NCBI GenBank assembly: GCA_964514215.1
Contig: CAZEPW010000007.1
Span: 1-64,000 of the forward strand
Direction of reading: 5' to 3'
From: CAYQUC01 sp964514215
Lineage (GTDB): Bacteria; Pseudomonadota; Gammaproteobacteria; UBA6429; Thiohalophilaceae
DNA length: 64,000 bases
Part shown: positions 35,919-44,438 of the stretch, one piece after another
How the letters are laid out: the number at the start of each line of letters is the position of its first letter
Numbering within the stretch: position 1 is the stretch's first letter
Notes under the pieces: generated by a model
Told to the model about the DNA's origin: nothing
The model's database searches: none
Seen by the model: only the letters and a program-made list of their open reading frames with translations
Position numbers and translations under genes: made by a program

Positions 35919-37361
35919 TCAAATACTCGTCGCTTGTTCCGAGCGCTGCAAGCCATATTTACGCATTTTCTCAACCAAAGTGGTACGACGCATGTGCAGT
36001 AATTTCGCAGCATGAGCGACAATACCATCGGACTCATCTAAGGCTTGTTTGATAAGATTAAATTCTAATTCGGCAAGATGTTCTTTTAAATCAATACCCG
36101 CTGCTGATAAGTGTGGAATATGACTGCTTGTCATTGGCATCTTAGTGGCCTCAATAGTTTCAATATCAATTGCAGGCGTTTCCAGCTGGTCATTTGGTCC
36201 TCGAAACTTTTCAGGTAGGTCTCGAATATTGACAACGCCATATGGATACATAATAACTAAACGTTCCATTAAATTTGAAAGCTCACGGACATTACCCGGC
36301 CAATGATGCTGACACAGTGCACCAATAGTAGCTGGAGTTAAGCGAGTGGAACCACGTTGCTCGTGTTCTAATCGCGTTATTAATTCATTTATTAATAATG
36401 GTATATCTTCAACACGATTATTTAAAGGAGGCATTTCTATTGGAAAAACATTTAATCGATAATATAAATCTTCTCTAAACCGCCCTTCTTTAATTTCTAT
36501 TTCTAAATCCCGATGAGTGGCTGCAATAATTCGTATATCGGACTGAATACTTTTGTTACTGCCAACTCGTTCAAAAGTACGTTCTTGTATAACTCGCAAT
36601 AGTTTAACTTGCATAGCCAATGGCATATCACCAATTTCGTCTAAAAATAATGTCCCCCCTGAGGCCATTTCAAAACGACCTTGTCTGGCACTAATTGCCC
36701 CGGTAAAAGCACCTTTTTCATGACCGAATAATTCACTTTCTAATAAATCACCCGGTATTGCACCGCAATTAACGGGTACAAATGGACCATCTGTTCGCGA
36801 AGAATAATAATGTAAATTACGAGCGACCACTTCTTTGCCTGTGCCTGATTCTCCTAAAATCAAAACATTAGCATCCGAATCTGCAACTTGCTCAATCGCT
36901 TTACGCACAATTTGAATAGAACGACTATTACCAACCAAACTACGAAATAATTCGGGTTTACGATCCAAGCCTGTTTTATTTTGTGCTCGATTAAAAACTT
37001 CTGCTAAATGTAGCGCATGAACAACTTGTTTGTATTTATAAGGTACATCAATTGTGCCTACAATTTTTGGCACGACTTCTTTTTGAATTGCTTTCTCACT
37101 ATCACGTTCATGCAGCAATAACACAGCTATATTACCAAAATGTAAGCGAATCTTATCAAGCTCAGCCACCGTTTGTTTGACATCTGCTTTGCCATTTAAT
37201 ATCACTATTTCAATATCATTTTTATGATTATTTTTTGTCTGGCCGTAAGAGTCTAAACTATCAAATTCAATGACAGTGCAATAATCTATAAACCGGAGTA
37301 ATTCTGCAACTTGTGTGCGGGAATGTTCATTTTGATCTAATACCAATATTGCTGCTGACAT
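35919..37361 (-). CDS. fleQ: Flagellar master regulator FleQ/FlrA
   Basis: 480 residues. The N-terminal FleQ-type receiver-like domain (1-~125) lacks the usual phospho-acceptor (VILNGKADV at that strand). The AAA+ domain (~150-390) has GESGTGKE, GAFTGA and GGTLFLDEIGDM. The C-terminal Fis HTH reads VAHAAKLLHMRRTTLVEKM. FleQ starts the flagellar cascade with sigma-54 and in Pseudomonas binds c-di-GMP. It has a sigma-70-like promoter upstream and precedes fleSR. Confidence 0.94.
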   Translation of the reverse strand: MSAAILVLDQNEHSRTQVAELLRFIDYCTVIEFDSLDSYGQTKNNHKNDIEIVILNGKADVKQTVAELDKIRLHFGNIAVLLLHERDSEKAIQKEVVPKIVGTIDVPYKYKQVVHALHLAEVFNRAQNKTGLDRKPELFRSLVGNSRSIQIVRKAIEQVADSDANVLILGESGTGKEVVARNLHYYSSRTDGPFVPVNCGAIPGDLLESELFGHEKGAFTGAISARQGRFEMASGGTLFLDEIGDMPLAMQVKLLRVIQERTFERVGSNKSIQSDIRIIAATHRDLEIEIKEGRFREDLYYRLNVFPIEMPPLNNRVEDIPLLINELITRLEHEQRGSTRLTPATIGALCQHHWPGNVRELSNLMERLVIMYPYGVVNIRDLPEKFRGPNDQLETPAIDIETIEATKMPMTSSHIPHLSAAGIDLKEHLAELEFNLIKQALDESDGIVAHAAKLLHMRRTTLVEKMRKYGLQRSEQATSI

Positions 37362-37409
37362 TCTATTAGCCTTTTATTAATTATTGTAATAATAACTACT
37401 TACAAGACT

Positions 37410-37437
37410 ATATTAGCTGTTTAAATGTACTTGTCAA
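37410..37437 (-). promoter_or_regulatory. Sigma-70-type promoter of fleQ
   Basis: On the minus strand TTGACA (perfect -35, 37432-37437) is followed after 16 bp by TAATAT (37410-37415), about 50 bp before the fleQ ATG. This agrees with fleQ being the top, vegetatively transcribed, tier. Confidence 0.7.
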
Positions 37438-37502
37438 AATACTGTCAGATCTACTGTAAATTAACCGAAATTCATCAGTTAAGTTGTTGTATTTGGCACA
37501 AC

Positions 37503-38042
37503 TTAGCTCAAATCCGATTTCGCTCGTGCAATATCAATTCGATGTAAACGAAAAACGTATTTTTCTAAATAATTTTGTGACAATTTACCAATATTTTCAA
37601 AATTGACTGTAACACTATTATGATTATCTATGTTTGAAACAATACCGGATAATAATAGTGGCTCAGGGCAATAGCGGTTAAAAAATACTTCCATCTCAAT
37701 CAATTGATTGATTTGAAACGTCTCTGTCATTTTAATTTTAATAGACTGGGAAGATAAATTAACTTCAAAATTGGGTATTTTACTATATTTTTTATTAAAT
37801 TCACTTCGACTAAACATCAACAATAATAAATCGAGTTTCGATTCGATGCGATTAATATCGTTTTGTTTTATTTGAGTATTATTATTCGATAATGAATACG
37901 AACTTGGTTGATTATCAAATACTTCAAGCAGTTGAATTGCAGGAGCATTAATAAAATCAAATTGTTCACCTTGTTTTAACACATCACATACATGCCATTG
38001 AATCGATAAACGTGTGACAACTGAAATTTTTTGTTCATTCAT
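37503..38042 (-). CDS. Atypical PilZ-domain protein of the flagellar cluster
   Basis: 179 residues. The N-terminal half is variable. The middle helix IESKLDLLLLMFSR and the C-terminal strand pattern to NYLEKYVFRLHRID resemble PilZ proteins encoded next to fliS/fliT and fleQ in Pseudomonas-like clusters. The c-di-GMP-binding RxxxR is absent. The (D/N)xSxxG motif is degenerate (VNLSSQS). It may therefore have lost c-di-GMP binding or act as a protein adaptor. It lies 46 bp after fliT and 141 bp before fleQ. Confidence 0.7.
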   Translation of the reverse strand: MNEQKISVVTRLSIQWHVCDVLKQGEQFDFINAPAIQLLEVFDNQPSSYSLSNNNTQIKQNDINRIESKLDLLLLMFSRSEFNKKYSKIPNFEVNLSSQSIKIKMTETFQINQLIEMEVFFNRYCPEPLLLSGIVSNIDNHNSVTVNFENIGKLSQNYLEKYVFRLHRIDIARAKSDLS

Positions 38043-38088
38043 ACTAAGTAGTGTAGTTTACACTACAATAAATTATAGAGAGCTTAGC

Positions 38089-38424
38089 TTACTTATTAGG
38101 TTCTAATGATGAAAGTTGTTGATATGCACCAACTGCAGTAACATTACTTCGGAATGTAGATAATTGTTGTAGCGTTTCAAGTCTGGCTTGCTGGCTCAAT
38201 TGAATACTTTCATTATCGATATCCAATATTTGTTGTAAAAAATGACTAATTTTAGGTAACATATCTTTAACAGAATCGTGTTCAAAAATTTCAGTTAAAA
38301 GTTGTTGCCTTAATTTTTCCGTTTTTTCGAATAACAACCACTTAGACTGGTGTGCCATATCTAGCATATTCTCAGATAGCGTCACTGCTTGCCGAACTTT
38401 ACTATAGACTTCAAATGATTCCAT
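38089..38424 (-). CDS. fliT: FliT-like flagellar export chaperone
   Basis: A 111-residue, entirely helical protein in the fliT position, 6 bp after fliS. FliT chaperones the filament cap FliD and can inhibit flagellar regulators. The sequence is poorly conserved in this family; the N-terminal SENMLDMAHQSKWLLFEK helix resembles family members. The call rests mainly on context and size. Confidence 0.75.
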   Translation of the reverse strand: MESFEVYSKVRQAVTLSENMLDMAHQSKWLLFEKTEKLRQQLLTEIFEHDSVKDMLPKISHFLQQILDIDNESIQLSQQARLETLQQLSTFRSNVTAVGAYQQLSSLEPNK

Positions 38425-38430
38425 ATATAA

Positions 38431-38841
38431 TCAAGTATTCGTAGTTTTATCCGCTTCAGGTAACTCATCCCAAGCGCTTTTAATTGACTTTAGAAGTGAA
38501 GTTACTTCATCAAGTAAATCTGTATCATTTTCTAAATTTGCAGTTACTAATCGGTGGTTAATGTAATCATAAAGATCATCAAGGTTTTGAGCTACTTCAC
38601 CGCCCATATTCATATCTAAACTAGCGCGCAAGCCATCAACAATTGAAATAGCCCAACTGATGTGAGAACCTTTTTTTGCCGTCTCGCCTCGTTCCATATG
38701 CCCTTTGGCAATGGCTATTTTTTCAATAACACCTTCCATTAGCATTTGAATTAATCTATGTGGGCTTGCTTCTTCAACGCCAGCAGCTACACCAACTTTA
38801 TTATACTGTTGTACTGCATTGTGAAATTTAGCCATATTCAT
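38431..38841 (-). CDS. fliS: Flagellin chaperone FliS
   Basis: A 136-residue helical protein with the FliS hallmarks AVQQYNKVGV, SPHRLIQMLMEGV and the central RASLDMNMGGEVAQNLDDLY. It binds the C-terminus of flagellin before export. It lies 49 bp after fliD. Confidence 0.94.
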   Translation of the reverse strand: MNMAKFHNAVQQYNKVGVAAGVEEASPHRLIQMLMEGVIEKIAIAKGHMERGETAKKGSHISWAISIVDGLRASLDMNMGGEVAQNLDDLYDYINHRLVTANLENDTDLLDEVTSLLKSIKSAWDELPEADKTTNT

Positions 38842-38890
38842 GCTGATACCTCAATTGTACTTTAGTTACGAACAAAATATTTTTATTTGT

Positions 38891-40918
38891 CTAACGTCTA
38901 TTAGAATTTCTGACGCCAGACAAACCACCTAATTGATTTGTTAAGAATTCACTGGTCTTTTGCATTTTACTCAATGAAGAATCCAATGCGGTAAACTGTT
39001 TCATTAAACGTTCTTCTAGCTTTGCTAAACGGCGAGCCAAAACTTCTCGTTGTTTCGTAATATCTTCTAAACGTTGCCCACTGCCTTTATCACGAGTATC
39101 TAACACTCCATCAGATTGCGTTAATTTATTTACTAATAAATCTATTTGCTCCGCGACACCACGTGAAAAAATTACATTTTTTCGCTTACCAATATTTCCG
39201 GATAATACTTTAACTGCCAAACCTTCGACTTCACGTGTTCCTGTTAAAACTTGACCTGTTCCAATGGCTTCCTGTTTCGCTATTGTGCCGGCAACATCAA
39301 CACCATCAATACCTTTTGCCACAATCAAGCCGAGTTCTTTGCCATTTAAATCAGCTCGAACCAATTCAACACGCGAACCACTGCCAAATTTATTCGATGT
39401 TATCTGTAACACACCTGCATTGTTCAACACTTCAACTGAAACACCTGCGTCACTAATATTTGAATCCGCATTAATACGAGTTTGCAATTCTACTGCCAAT
39501 TCATCAATATTATTATATGTTTTTTTAGTTAGCTCAACATCATTTGTTTCAATGCCATCAACTTTAAAGGCATAATTATCATTATCTTCGTTAATCAATA
39601 TGCTCGGTGTCGTTTTCAGTTGTGTTGTTAATACCGCTTTTGTCGCTAATTGCGTTATATTAATTTCATGTGTACCCGCAGCTGTTTGGTTAGTGGCAGT
39701 TATAAAGTCAATTAACGGATCTTGTGTTGCTCCTGTTTTAGCGAATAGGCGAACAACTTCCGGTAAGTTAGAAGCAATTGCCGCATTAAGTTTTTCAGAA
39801 TCAAGTTTTAACTTACCATTACGCTCAGTATCAATACCGATTGCAGCCAATGAAATGAAGTTTTCATTTACATTATCAAAAGTCACGCTGAGATTACGAC
39901 GCAACTGCTCAACAATATTTCGAATTGCTGGCTCACCGGATAATGGTCCGGCTATTTGTGTTTCAGAATCAAAGCCTGTTAACTCATCAACTGTTGTCAT
40001 TAATTCATTATACGATGTTACAAAACCAGTAATAAATTCAGCAGCAGCCTTATCATTTAATTCTAGTCTGACATTGATACTATTTTCTGTGAGCGAGTGC
40101 ACATCAAACGTCACTCCTCGTATTACATTATTAATTGTATTTGAATCTTTACGTACTTCAATACCATCGATATTTATAATGGAATCTTGTGCTATTTGTG
40201 TTTCATGAAGGTTTTTTCCTACACCGAAATTAGCACTAGCATCATAAGCCAGGGTGGATAAACCGCTGAGATTCGAATCAGTGTTATCATTATCAGAAAT
40301 TGTAATTCTCAAATTATTATTTGTGCCTGTTGATAGTGATGAAAAAATTAGTCTCGCACCACTACCATTATTAATAACAATAGATTTCACCCCTATATCT
40401 GCTTTATTAATAGCCTCACTTATTCCGCGCAGATTATTATTCTCAGGTTCAATTGTTACCGTGCTGACATTTGCTTCAGGATTTAACACAAATTCATTAG
40501 TACCTTGGGTGTAATGTCCAAACTGAAAAGTAAGTGCGCCACTACCAACTGCAATAGTGTCTGATTTAAATTGTGTAGAAGTTAATTTATGAGATTTTGC
40601 TAGTTGCAAAACATCGACATTAAATTCAGTTGGAATTGCTTGGTTATTTGATGTTATCGACAATGAGTTTTCTTCTGTATCACTACTAATTACATCAATA
40701 ACACGTAGTTGTTCACCACTTCTAAGGTTATCTAATGATGTTTTAAATTCTGTTAAAACACCTCTAAACGTAGCCATCGAAGTGATGCCTTCTTGTAAGT
40801 CCGCTTCCCTGCGGTCAAGACGTGTCCGTACAGGGTCACCTTCTGCAGCAACTAATTGTTCAACAAGACTTGCAACATCAAGTCCTGATCCAACACCCGC
40901 AGATGAAATGGTCGCCAT
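38891..40918 (-). CDS. fliD: Flagellar filament cap protein FliD
   Basis: 675 residues. The N-terminal FliD_N domain carries ISSAGVGSGLDVASLVEQLV and the C-terminal coiled region ends with LEERLMKQFTALDSSLSKMQ. It is longer than enteric or Pseudomonas FliD (about 460-475). The extra ~170 residues lie in the surface-exposed middle (~405-570), where there is a hook-IN-like repeat (AGTHEINITQLATKAVLT, similar to the FNVDVLQLAKSHKLTS stretch near residue 105). It caps the filament and guides flagellin folding. It has its own sigma-54-type promoter. Confidence 0.93.
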   Translation of the reverse strand: MATISSAGVGSGLDVASLVEQLVAAEGDPVRTRLDRREADLQEGITSMATFRGVLTEFKTSLDNLRSGEQLRVIDVISSDTEENSLSITSNNQAIPTEFNVDVLQLAKSHKLTSTQFKSDTIAVGSGALTFQFGHYTQGTNEFVLNPEANVSTVTIEPENNNLRGISEAINKADIGVKSIVINNGSGARLIFSSLSTGTNNNLRITISDNDNTDSNLSGLSTLAYDASANFGVGKNLHETQIAQDSIINIDGIEVRKDSNTINNVIRGVTFDVHSLTENSINVRLELNDKAAAEFITGFVTSYNELMTTVDELTGFDSETQIAGPLSGEPAIRNIVEQLRRNLSVTFDNVNENFISLAAIGIDTERNGKLKLDSEKLNAAIASNLPEVVRLFAKTGATQDPLIDFITATNQTAAGTHEINITQLATKAVLTTQLKTTPSILINEDNDNYAFKVDGIETNDVELTKKTYNNIDELAVELQTRINADSNISDAGVSVEVLNNAGVLQITSNKFGSGSRVELVRADLNGKELGLIVAKGIDGVDVAGTIAKQEAIGTGQVLTGTREVEGLAVKVLSGNIGKRKNVIFSRGVAEQIDLLVNKLTQSDGVLDTRDKGSGQRLEDITKQREVLARRLAKLEERLMKQFTALDSSLSKMQKTSEFLTNQLGGLSGVRNSNRR

Positions 40919-40993
40919 TTAATTACCTCAAGATTCTTGTGCATTGCTGCACCTGCAAAATCAATTTACTTAGTAATAACATACAATTGTCAA

Positions 40994-41009
40994 TGCAATT
41001 GCGGTGCCA
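40994..41009 (-). promoter_or_regulatory. Sigma-54-type promoter of fliD-fliS-fliT
   Basis: On the minus strand it reads TGGCAC-CGCAA-TTGCA, a perfect match to TGGCAC-N5-TTGC. It touches the flaG stop codon and lies about 76 bp before the fliD ATG. Confidence 0.85.
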
Positions 41010-41399
41010 CTAAGCTTTAGATTCAAACAGAAAACCAGATGCATCATCTTCTAATGCATCCGTTAAATGTTGCGATAGGGCCAGTAATTCCTCACTGGGA
41101 ATCTGTCGTATCACTTCATTTGTCTCAGAATCTCGAACGGTAACAATCACACGGCCTGTTGAATCATCTACACTGAACAGCAGATCTCTTCTCAGACTTT
41201 GGGATTGTGTTTCCAATTGATGTACCACTCTGTCAACGGTTTCTTTAGACACCTCTACTTGCGTAGAGACCGATTCTACAGCACCTTCTTGCTGTAATGT
41301 CGAAGTCGAAACTCCAATACTGGTAGTTTTACTACCAGTATTGGTTTTAAGAGTTTGGCTCATCATTGTCGACACATTCGCTAATGTGTGTGTAGCCAT
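41010..41399 (-). CDS. flaG: FlaG family protein
   Basis: A 129-residue protein with a Ser/Thr-rich N-terminus and the FlaG domain at ~60-125 (LRRDLLFSVDDSTGRVIVTV, then DSETNEVIRQIPSEELL). It is the normal neighbour between fliC and fliD in polar-flagellum clusters, where it affects filament length. It lies 59 bp after fliC. Confidence 0.92.
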   Translation of the reverse strand: MATHTLANVSTMMSQTLKTNTGSKTTSIGVSTSTLQQEGAVESVSTQVEVSKETVDRVVHQLETQSQSLRRDLLFSVDDSTGRVIVTVRDSETNEVIRQIPSEELLALSQHLTDALEDDASGFLFESKA

Positions 41400-41430
41400 A
41401 ATATTCGTACCTCATTAATCCAGTAAAATA

Positions 41431-41446
41431 ATAGTTTTTCAACTAT
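41431..41446 (-). terminator. Possible weak terminator after fliC
   Basis: A 6-bp stem (ATAGTT / AACTAT) with a GAAA loop on the minus strand, followed by the T-rich TATTTTA, lies 13 bp after the fliC stop. It is weak, and partial read-through into flaG is likely. Confidence 0.35.
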
Positions 41447-41458
41447 GAAATTATCTTA

Positions 41459-42874
41459 CTATTGGAGTAAGCTCAATACGTTTTGTGGCTGCACATTAGC
41501 TTGCGCTAACATTGCTGTACCTGCTTGTTGCAGTATTTGAGCCCGTGTTAATTCAGCTGTTTCCATTGCGAAGTCAGTATCACGAATACGAGATCGAGCA
41601 GCAGACAGATTTTCAGCATTTGTTGCTAAGTTAGCAATGGTAGATTCAAATCGACTTTGAATAGCACCAAACTGCGCACGTTGTCCGTTTACTGTGTTTA
41701 ACCCAGCATCAACTATTGCTAAAGTTCTATTAGCACCATCAACAGTAGAGATATCCATTTCAGATATTGACATCAAAAATGCTGCTTCAGAAGCCATCGA
41801 TATTGATTGATTAGATTGCCCGGTTACACCAAAGGATTTATCCGAATCAAAAGTTAATTGCCCTGTTGTTACAACTGTAGTGTTAGCACTTAAAGACGAT
41901 GTACCAACATTAACTGCGGATAGGTTATTTGCATTAGCTGTTAATGAAATATTTCCACCAGTCAAATGTGTTAAAGTAACACCTGAACCATCATTATTAA
42001 CTTTAGCAGTTACACCCGTTTTAGATGATATATCGTTAAATGCTGTCACTACAGCAGACAAACCATCATTACCAGAGGTATCCGTAATGGTAAAAGCAAT
42101 TTCTTCTTGTATGCCACCATTGCCTTCTACAGTAAATGCGAAACCACCAGAAGCCGTGAATGACATATCAATATCTGTTTTTGCAAACGATGATATACCG
42201 GTATTACTGGTTTGCGCATTAACTAATTCCGATACTTCTTGTGCACTAATATTAGGGTCAAGTGCAATTGCAGACGAACCTAAATGTCCATTAAGATTAA
42301 TGGTTTCACCCGTTATACGGCTAACACCTGCTGTTGAGTTTGCTGCACCTTCAATTCGGTAATTACCAAATTGTTCGGTACGAAAATTGCTAGTAGTAGC
42401 TTGAATCGTTTGATTTGCATTTGCACCAACTTGGAAGATGGCCGCACCAAACGTACCATCTAAGATTTTTTGTCCGTTAAATTCGGTATTAACAGCAATT
42501 CGTTCTAGCTCTTGTACTAATTGACCTACTTCAGCTTGAAGCGCTTGACGATCAGACGCCGAGTTAGTGGCATTGGCAGACTGCACTGACAATTCACGAA
42601 TTCGTTGTAGGATGTTACCACTTTCAGACAAAGCACCTTCAGCAGTTTGAGCAAGTGAAATACCATCATTAGAGTTTCTAACCGCTTGATTCAAACCACG
42701 AATTTGTGCAGTGAAACGTTCTGAAATAGCCAAACCGGCAGCATCGTCTTTCGCACTGTTAATACGCAGACCAGATGATAGTCTTTGTAGTGAGGTTTGT
42801 AAGGCATCTTGAGATCGATTTAAGTGACGTTGTGAATTCAACGACATAATATTGGTGTTGATAATCTGAGGCAT
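41459..42874 (-). CDS. fliC: Flagellin FliC
   Basis: 471 residues. The conserved N-terminal D0/D1 helix begins NTNIMSLNSQRHLNRSQ, with LSSGLRINSAKDDAAGLAIS. The C-terminal D1/D0 segment includes RIRDTDFAMETAELTR and ends NVQPQNVLSLLQ. The variable middle (~170-370) is Thr/Ser/Asn-rich. It is the single flagellin gene in the window. A sigma-28-type promoter lies about 100 bp upstream. Length is moderate. Confidence 0.96.
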   Translation of the reverse strand: MPQIINTNIMSLNSQRHLNRSQDALQTSLQRLSSGLRINSAKDDAAGLAISERFTAQIRGLNQAVRNSNDGISLAQTAEGALSESGNILQRIRELSVQSANATNSASDRQALQAEVGQLVQELERIAVNTEFNGQKILDGTFGAAIFQVGANANQTIQATTSNFRTEQFGNYRIEGAANSTAGVSRITGETINLNGHLGSSAIALDPNISAQEVSELVNAQTSNTGISSFAKTDIDMSFTASGGFAFTVEGNGGIQEEIAFTITDTSGNDGLSAVVTAFNDISSKTGVTAKVNNDGSGVTLTHLTGGNISLTANANNLSAVNVGTSSLSANTTVVTTGQLTFDSDKSFGVTGQSNQSISMASEAAFLMSISEMDISTVDGANRTLAIVDAGLNTVNGQRAQFGAIQSRFESTIANLATNAENLSAARSRIRDTDFAMETAELTRAQILQQAGTAMLAQANVQPQNVLSLLQ

Positions 42875-42972
42875 GACGCTCTCCTTTCTAACACTAAGAC
42901 TTGTAAATCACGTTATGCTTATCACATAGTAGTGTGCACTAATACAAGTATAGTGGTTTAACTTTAGCGGAT

Positions 42973-42999
42973 ATATTTGCCGTATAGGGCAAACATTTA
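42973..42999 (-). promoter_or_regulatory. Sigma-28-type promoter of fliC
   Basis: On the minus strand TAAA (42996-42999), 15 bp, then GCAAATAT (42973-42980), against the FliA consensus TAAA-N15-GCCGATAA. It lies about 98 bp before the fliC ATG in the 326-bp flgL-fliC spacer, which holds no gene. Confidence 0.6.
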
Positions 43000-43200
43000 C
43001 CGCTCCCACCAACACTAGCGTCCGGTGTTAAATATCCTTTAGGGGAGATGTTAAAATTAATTCTAAAAAAATGGCTCAAGATTTACCGACATTGGTCGTG
43101 AGTATAATGCTAAGTTAATAAATTATAGCCGATTTTATCTGAATCGATTAAAGAACACGATATTTAGCAATACCCTAATTAAAATAGCAAAAAATTACAG

Positions 43201-44418
43201 CTATATATAATCAAACATCGACAGGTTTTGAACCTTGGAATAAGCCTTTTGAGATGCCTCCAAACCAGTTAAACGTAAATTTAAACGCGTGACTGCCTCA
43301 GTATAATCTAAATCTTTTATTTCTGATTGGATTTTTTTTAAATGTAATAAATGGCTGGAATTAATATCATGTTGATTATCTAATGCTCGAAGTCGCGATC
43401 CGGTATTAGAGCGAACTTTTAAAATATTATCTAAAGCTTGATCCAGTGATACTAAACTTTGATTAATGTCATTAGACAAACTCGCTTTTGATTCTGGGGT
43501 GTTTCTAGCTGTTGTTAAAGCATTTTCTAAACCACGTAATGTTGAAAATAAGTCTTGATTTTGACTTGGCATAAATACAAATCGATCTCCAGACTCTGGT
43601 TCTCCTTTAAAGGATGTATGAATTCCCATAAATTCTATTTCACCATCTTCTCTGTATTTAGAATTATGATCCGGTGCAATTAGTACATTACCATTGAGAT
43701 CAGTTATTTGATACAGCATATCATGGCTATTAGTATCTTGTTTAAACTCTAAAACAAAAAAACTAGGCTTATAATTATTATCGACAGAACCTGGATTAGC
43801 AACAGCAGTTCCTTTATTTATATCACTTGAGTTAATACTAAATTTCCCGTTACCATTGCGGATAGACCTAAACACATTGGTTCCTGTGTCACCCGATGCA
43901 ATTTGCCGATTAGGACCAATTTGCAGCATCCGGCGATTATCATCACCATTATATTGAAAATTTCCACTGGCGATATCAGTGAACGGCTGAAACTTCACTT
44001 TAGAACCTGAAAAAAGAAAATCATTATTACTATCAACCGAATTAGCTAAACCCAATAGTTCCTGATTTAGTTGCATAATTTCTTCCGCAATAAACGCCCT
44101 AGTATCATTAGTCTGAATGGCATTATTGGCCTGCAATGTTAATTCCCTAGCACGTTGAATGGCAACCACAACATTTTCTAAAACTCCTTCTTGTACCTCC
44201 AATCGATTGCGGCTGGAATTAATGGAGCCCTGAAACTGATCAAAATTATCAACTAATTGTTGTAAATCCACAATACGAGCGGCCGCAACCGGATCATCTG
44301 CTGCAGATGAAATTCGCTCACCAGTGGCCACTTGTAGCTGCGTATCACTTAGCTTTTTTTGTTGATCAAGCATTGCATTAACAGCAACATGATGAATTTG
44401 ATTAGACGATATCCTCAT
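43201..44418 (-). CDS. flgL: Flagellar hook-filament junction protein FlgL (HAP3)
   Basis: 405 residues with the flagellin-like N-terminal helix MRISSNQIHHVAVNAMLDQQ and QVATGERISSAADDPVAAARI. The C-terminal helix ends SKVQNLSMFDYI. It joins the hook to the filament with FlgK. It follows flgK by 20 bp and ends the flg operon. Confidence 0.94.
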   Translation of the reverse strand: MRISSNQIHHVAVNAMLDQQKKLSDTQLQVATGERISSAADDPVAAARIVDLQQLVDNFDQFQGSINSSRNRLEVQEGVLENVVVAIQRARELTLQANNAIQTNDTRAFIAEEIMQLNQELLGLANSVDSNNDFLFSGSKVKFQPFTDIASGNFQYNGDDNRRMLQIGPNRQIASGDTGTNVFRSIRNGNGKFSINSSDINKGTAVANPGSVDNNYKPSFFVLEFKQDTNSHDMLYQITDLNGNVLIAPDHNSKYREDGEIEFMGIHTSFKGEPESGDRFVFMPSQNQDLFSTLRGLENALTTARNTPESKASLSNDINQSLVSLDQALDNILKVRSNTGSRLRALDNQHDINSSHLLHLKKIQSEIKDLDYTEAVTRLNLRLTGLEASQKAYSKVQNLSMFDYI

Positions 44419-44438
44419 GTAAAACTTTCACCTCACCT

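Noticed and set aside
39235..40514. Several plus-strand frames opposite fliD
   Set aside because: They are antisense shadows of fliD; low-complexity translations, no family features and no independent ribosome sites.
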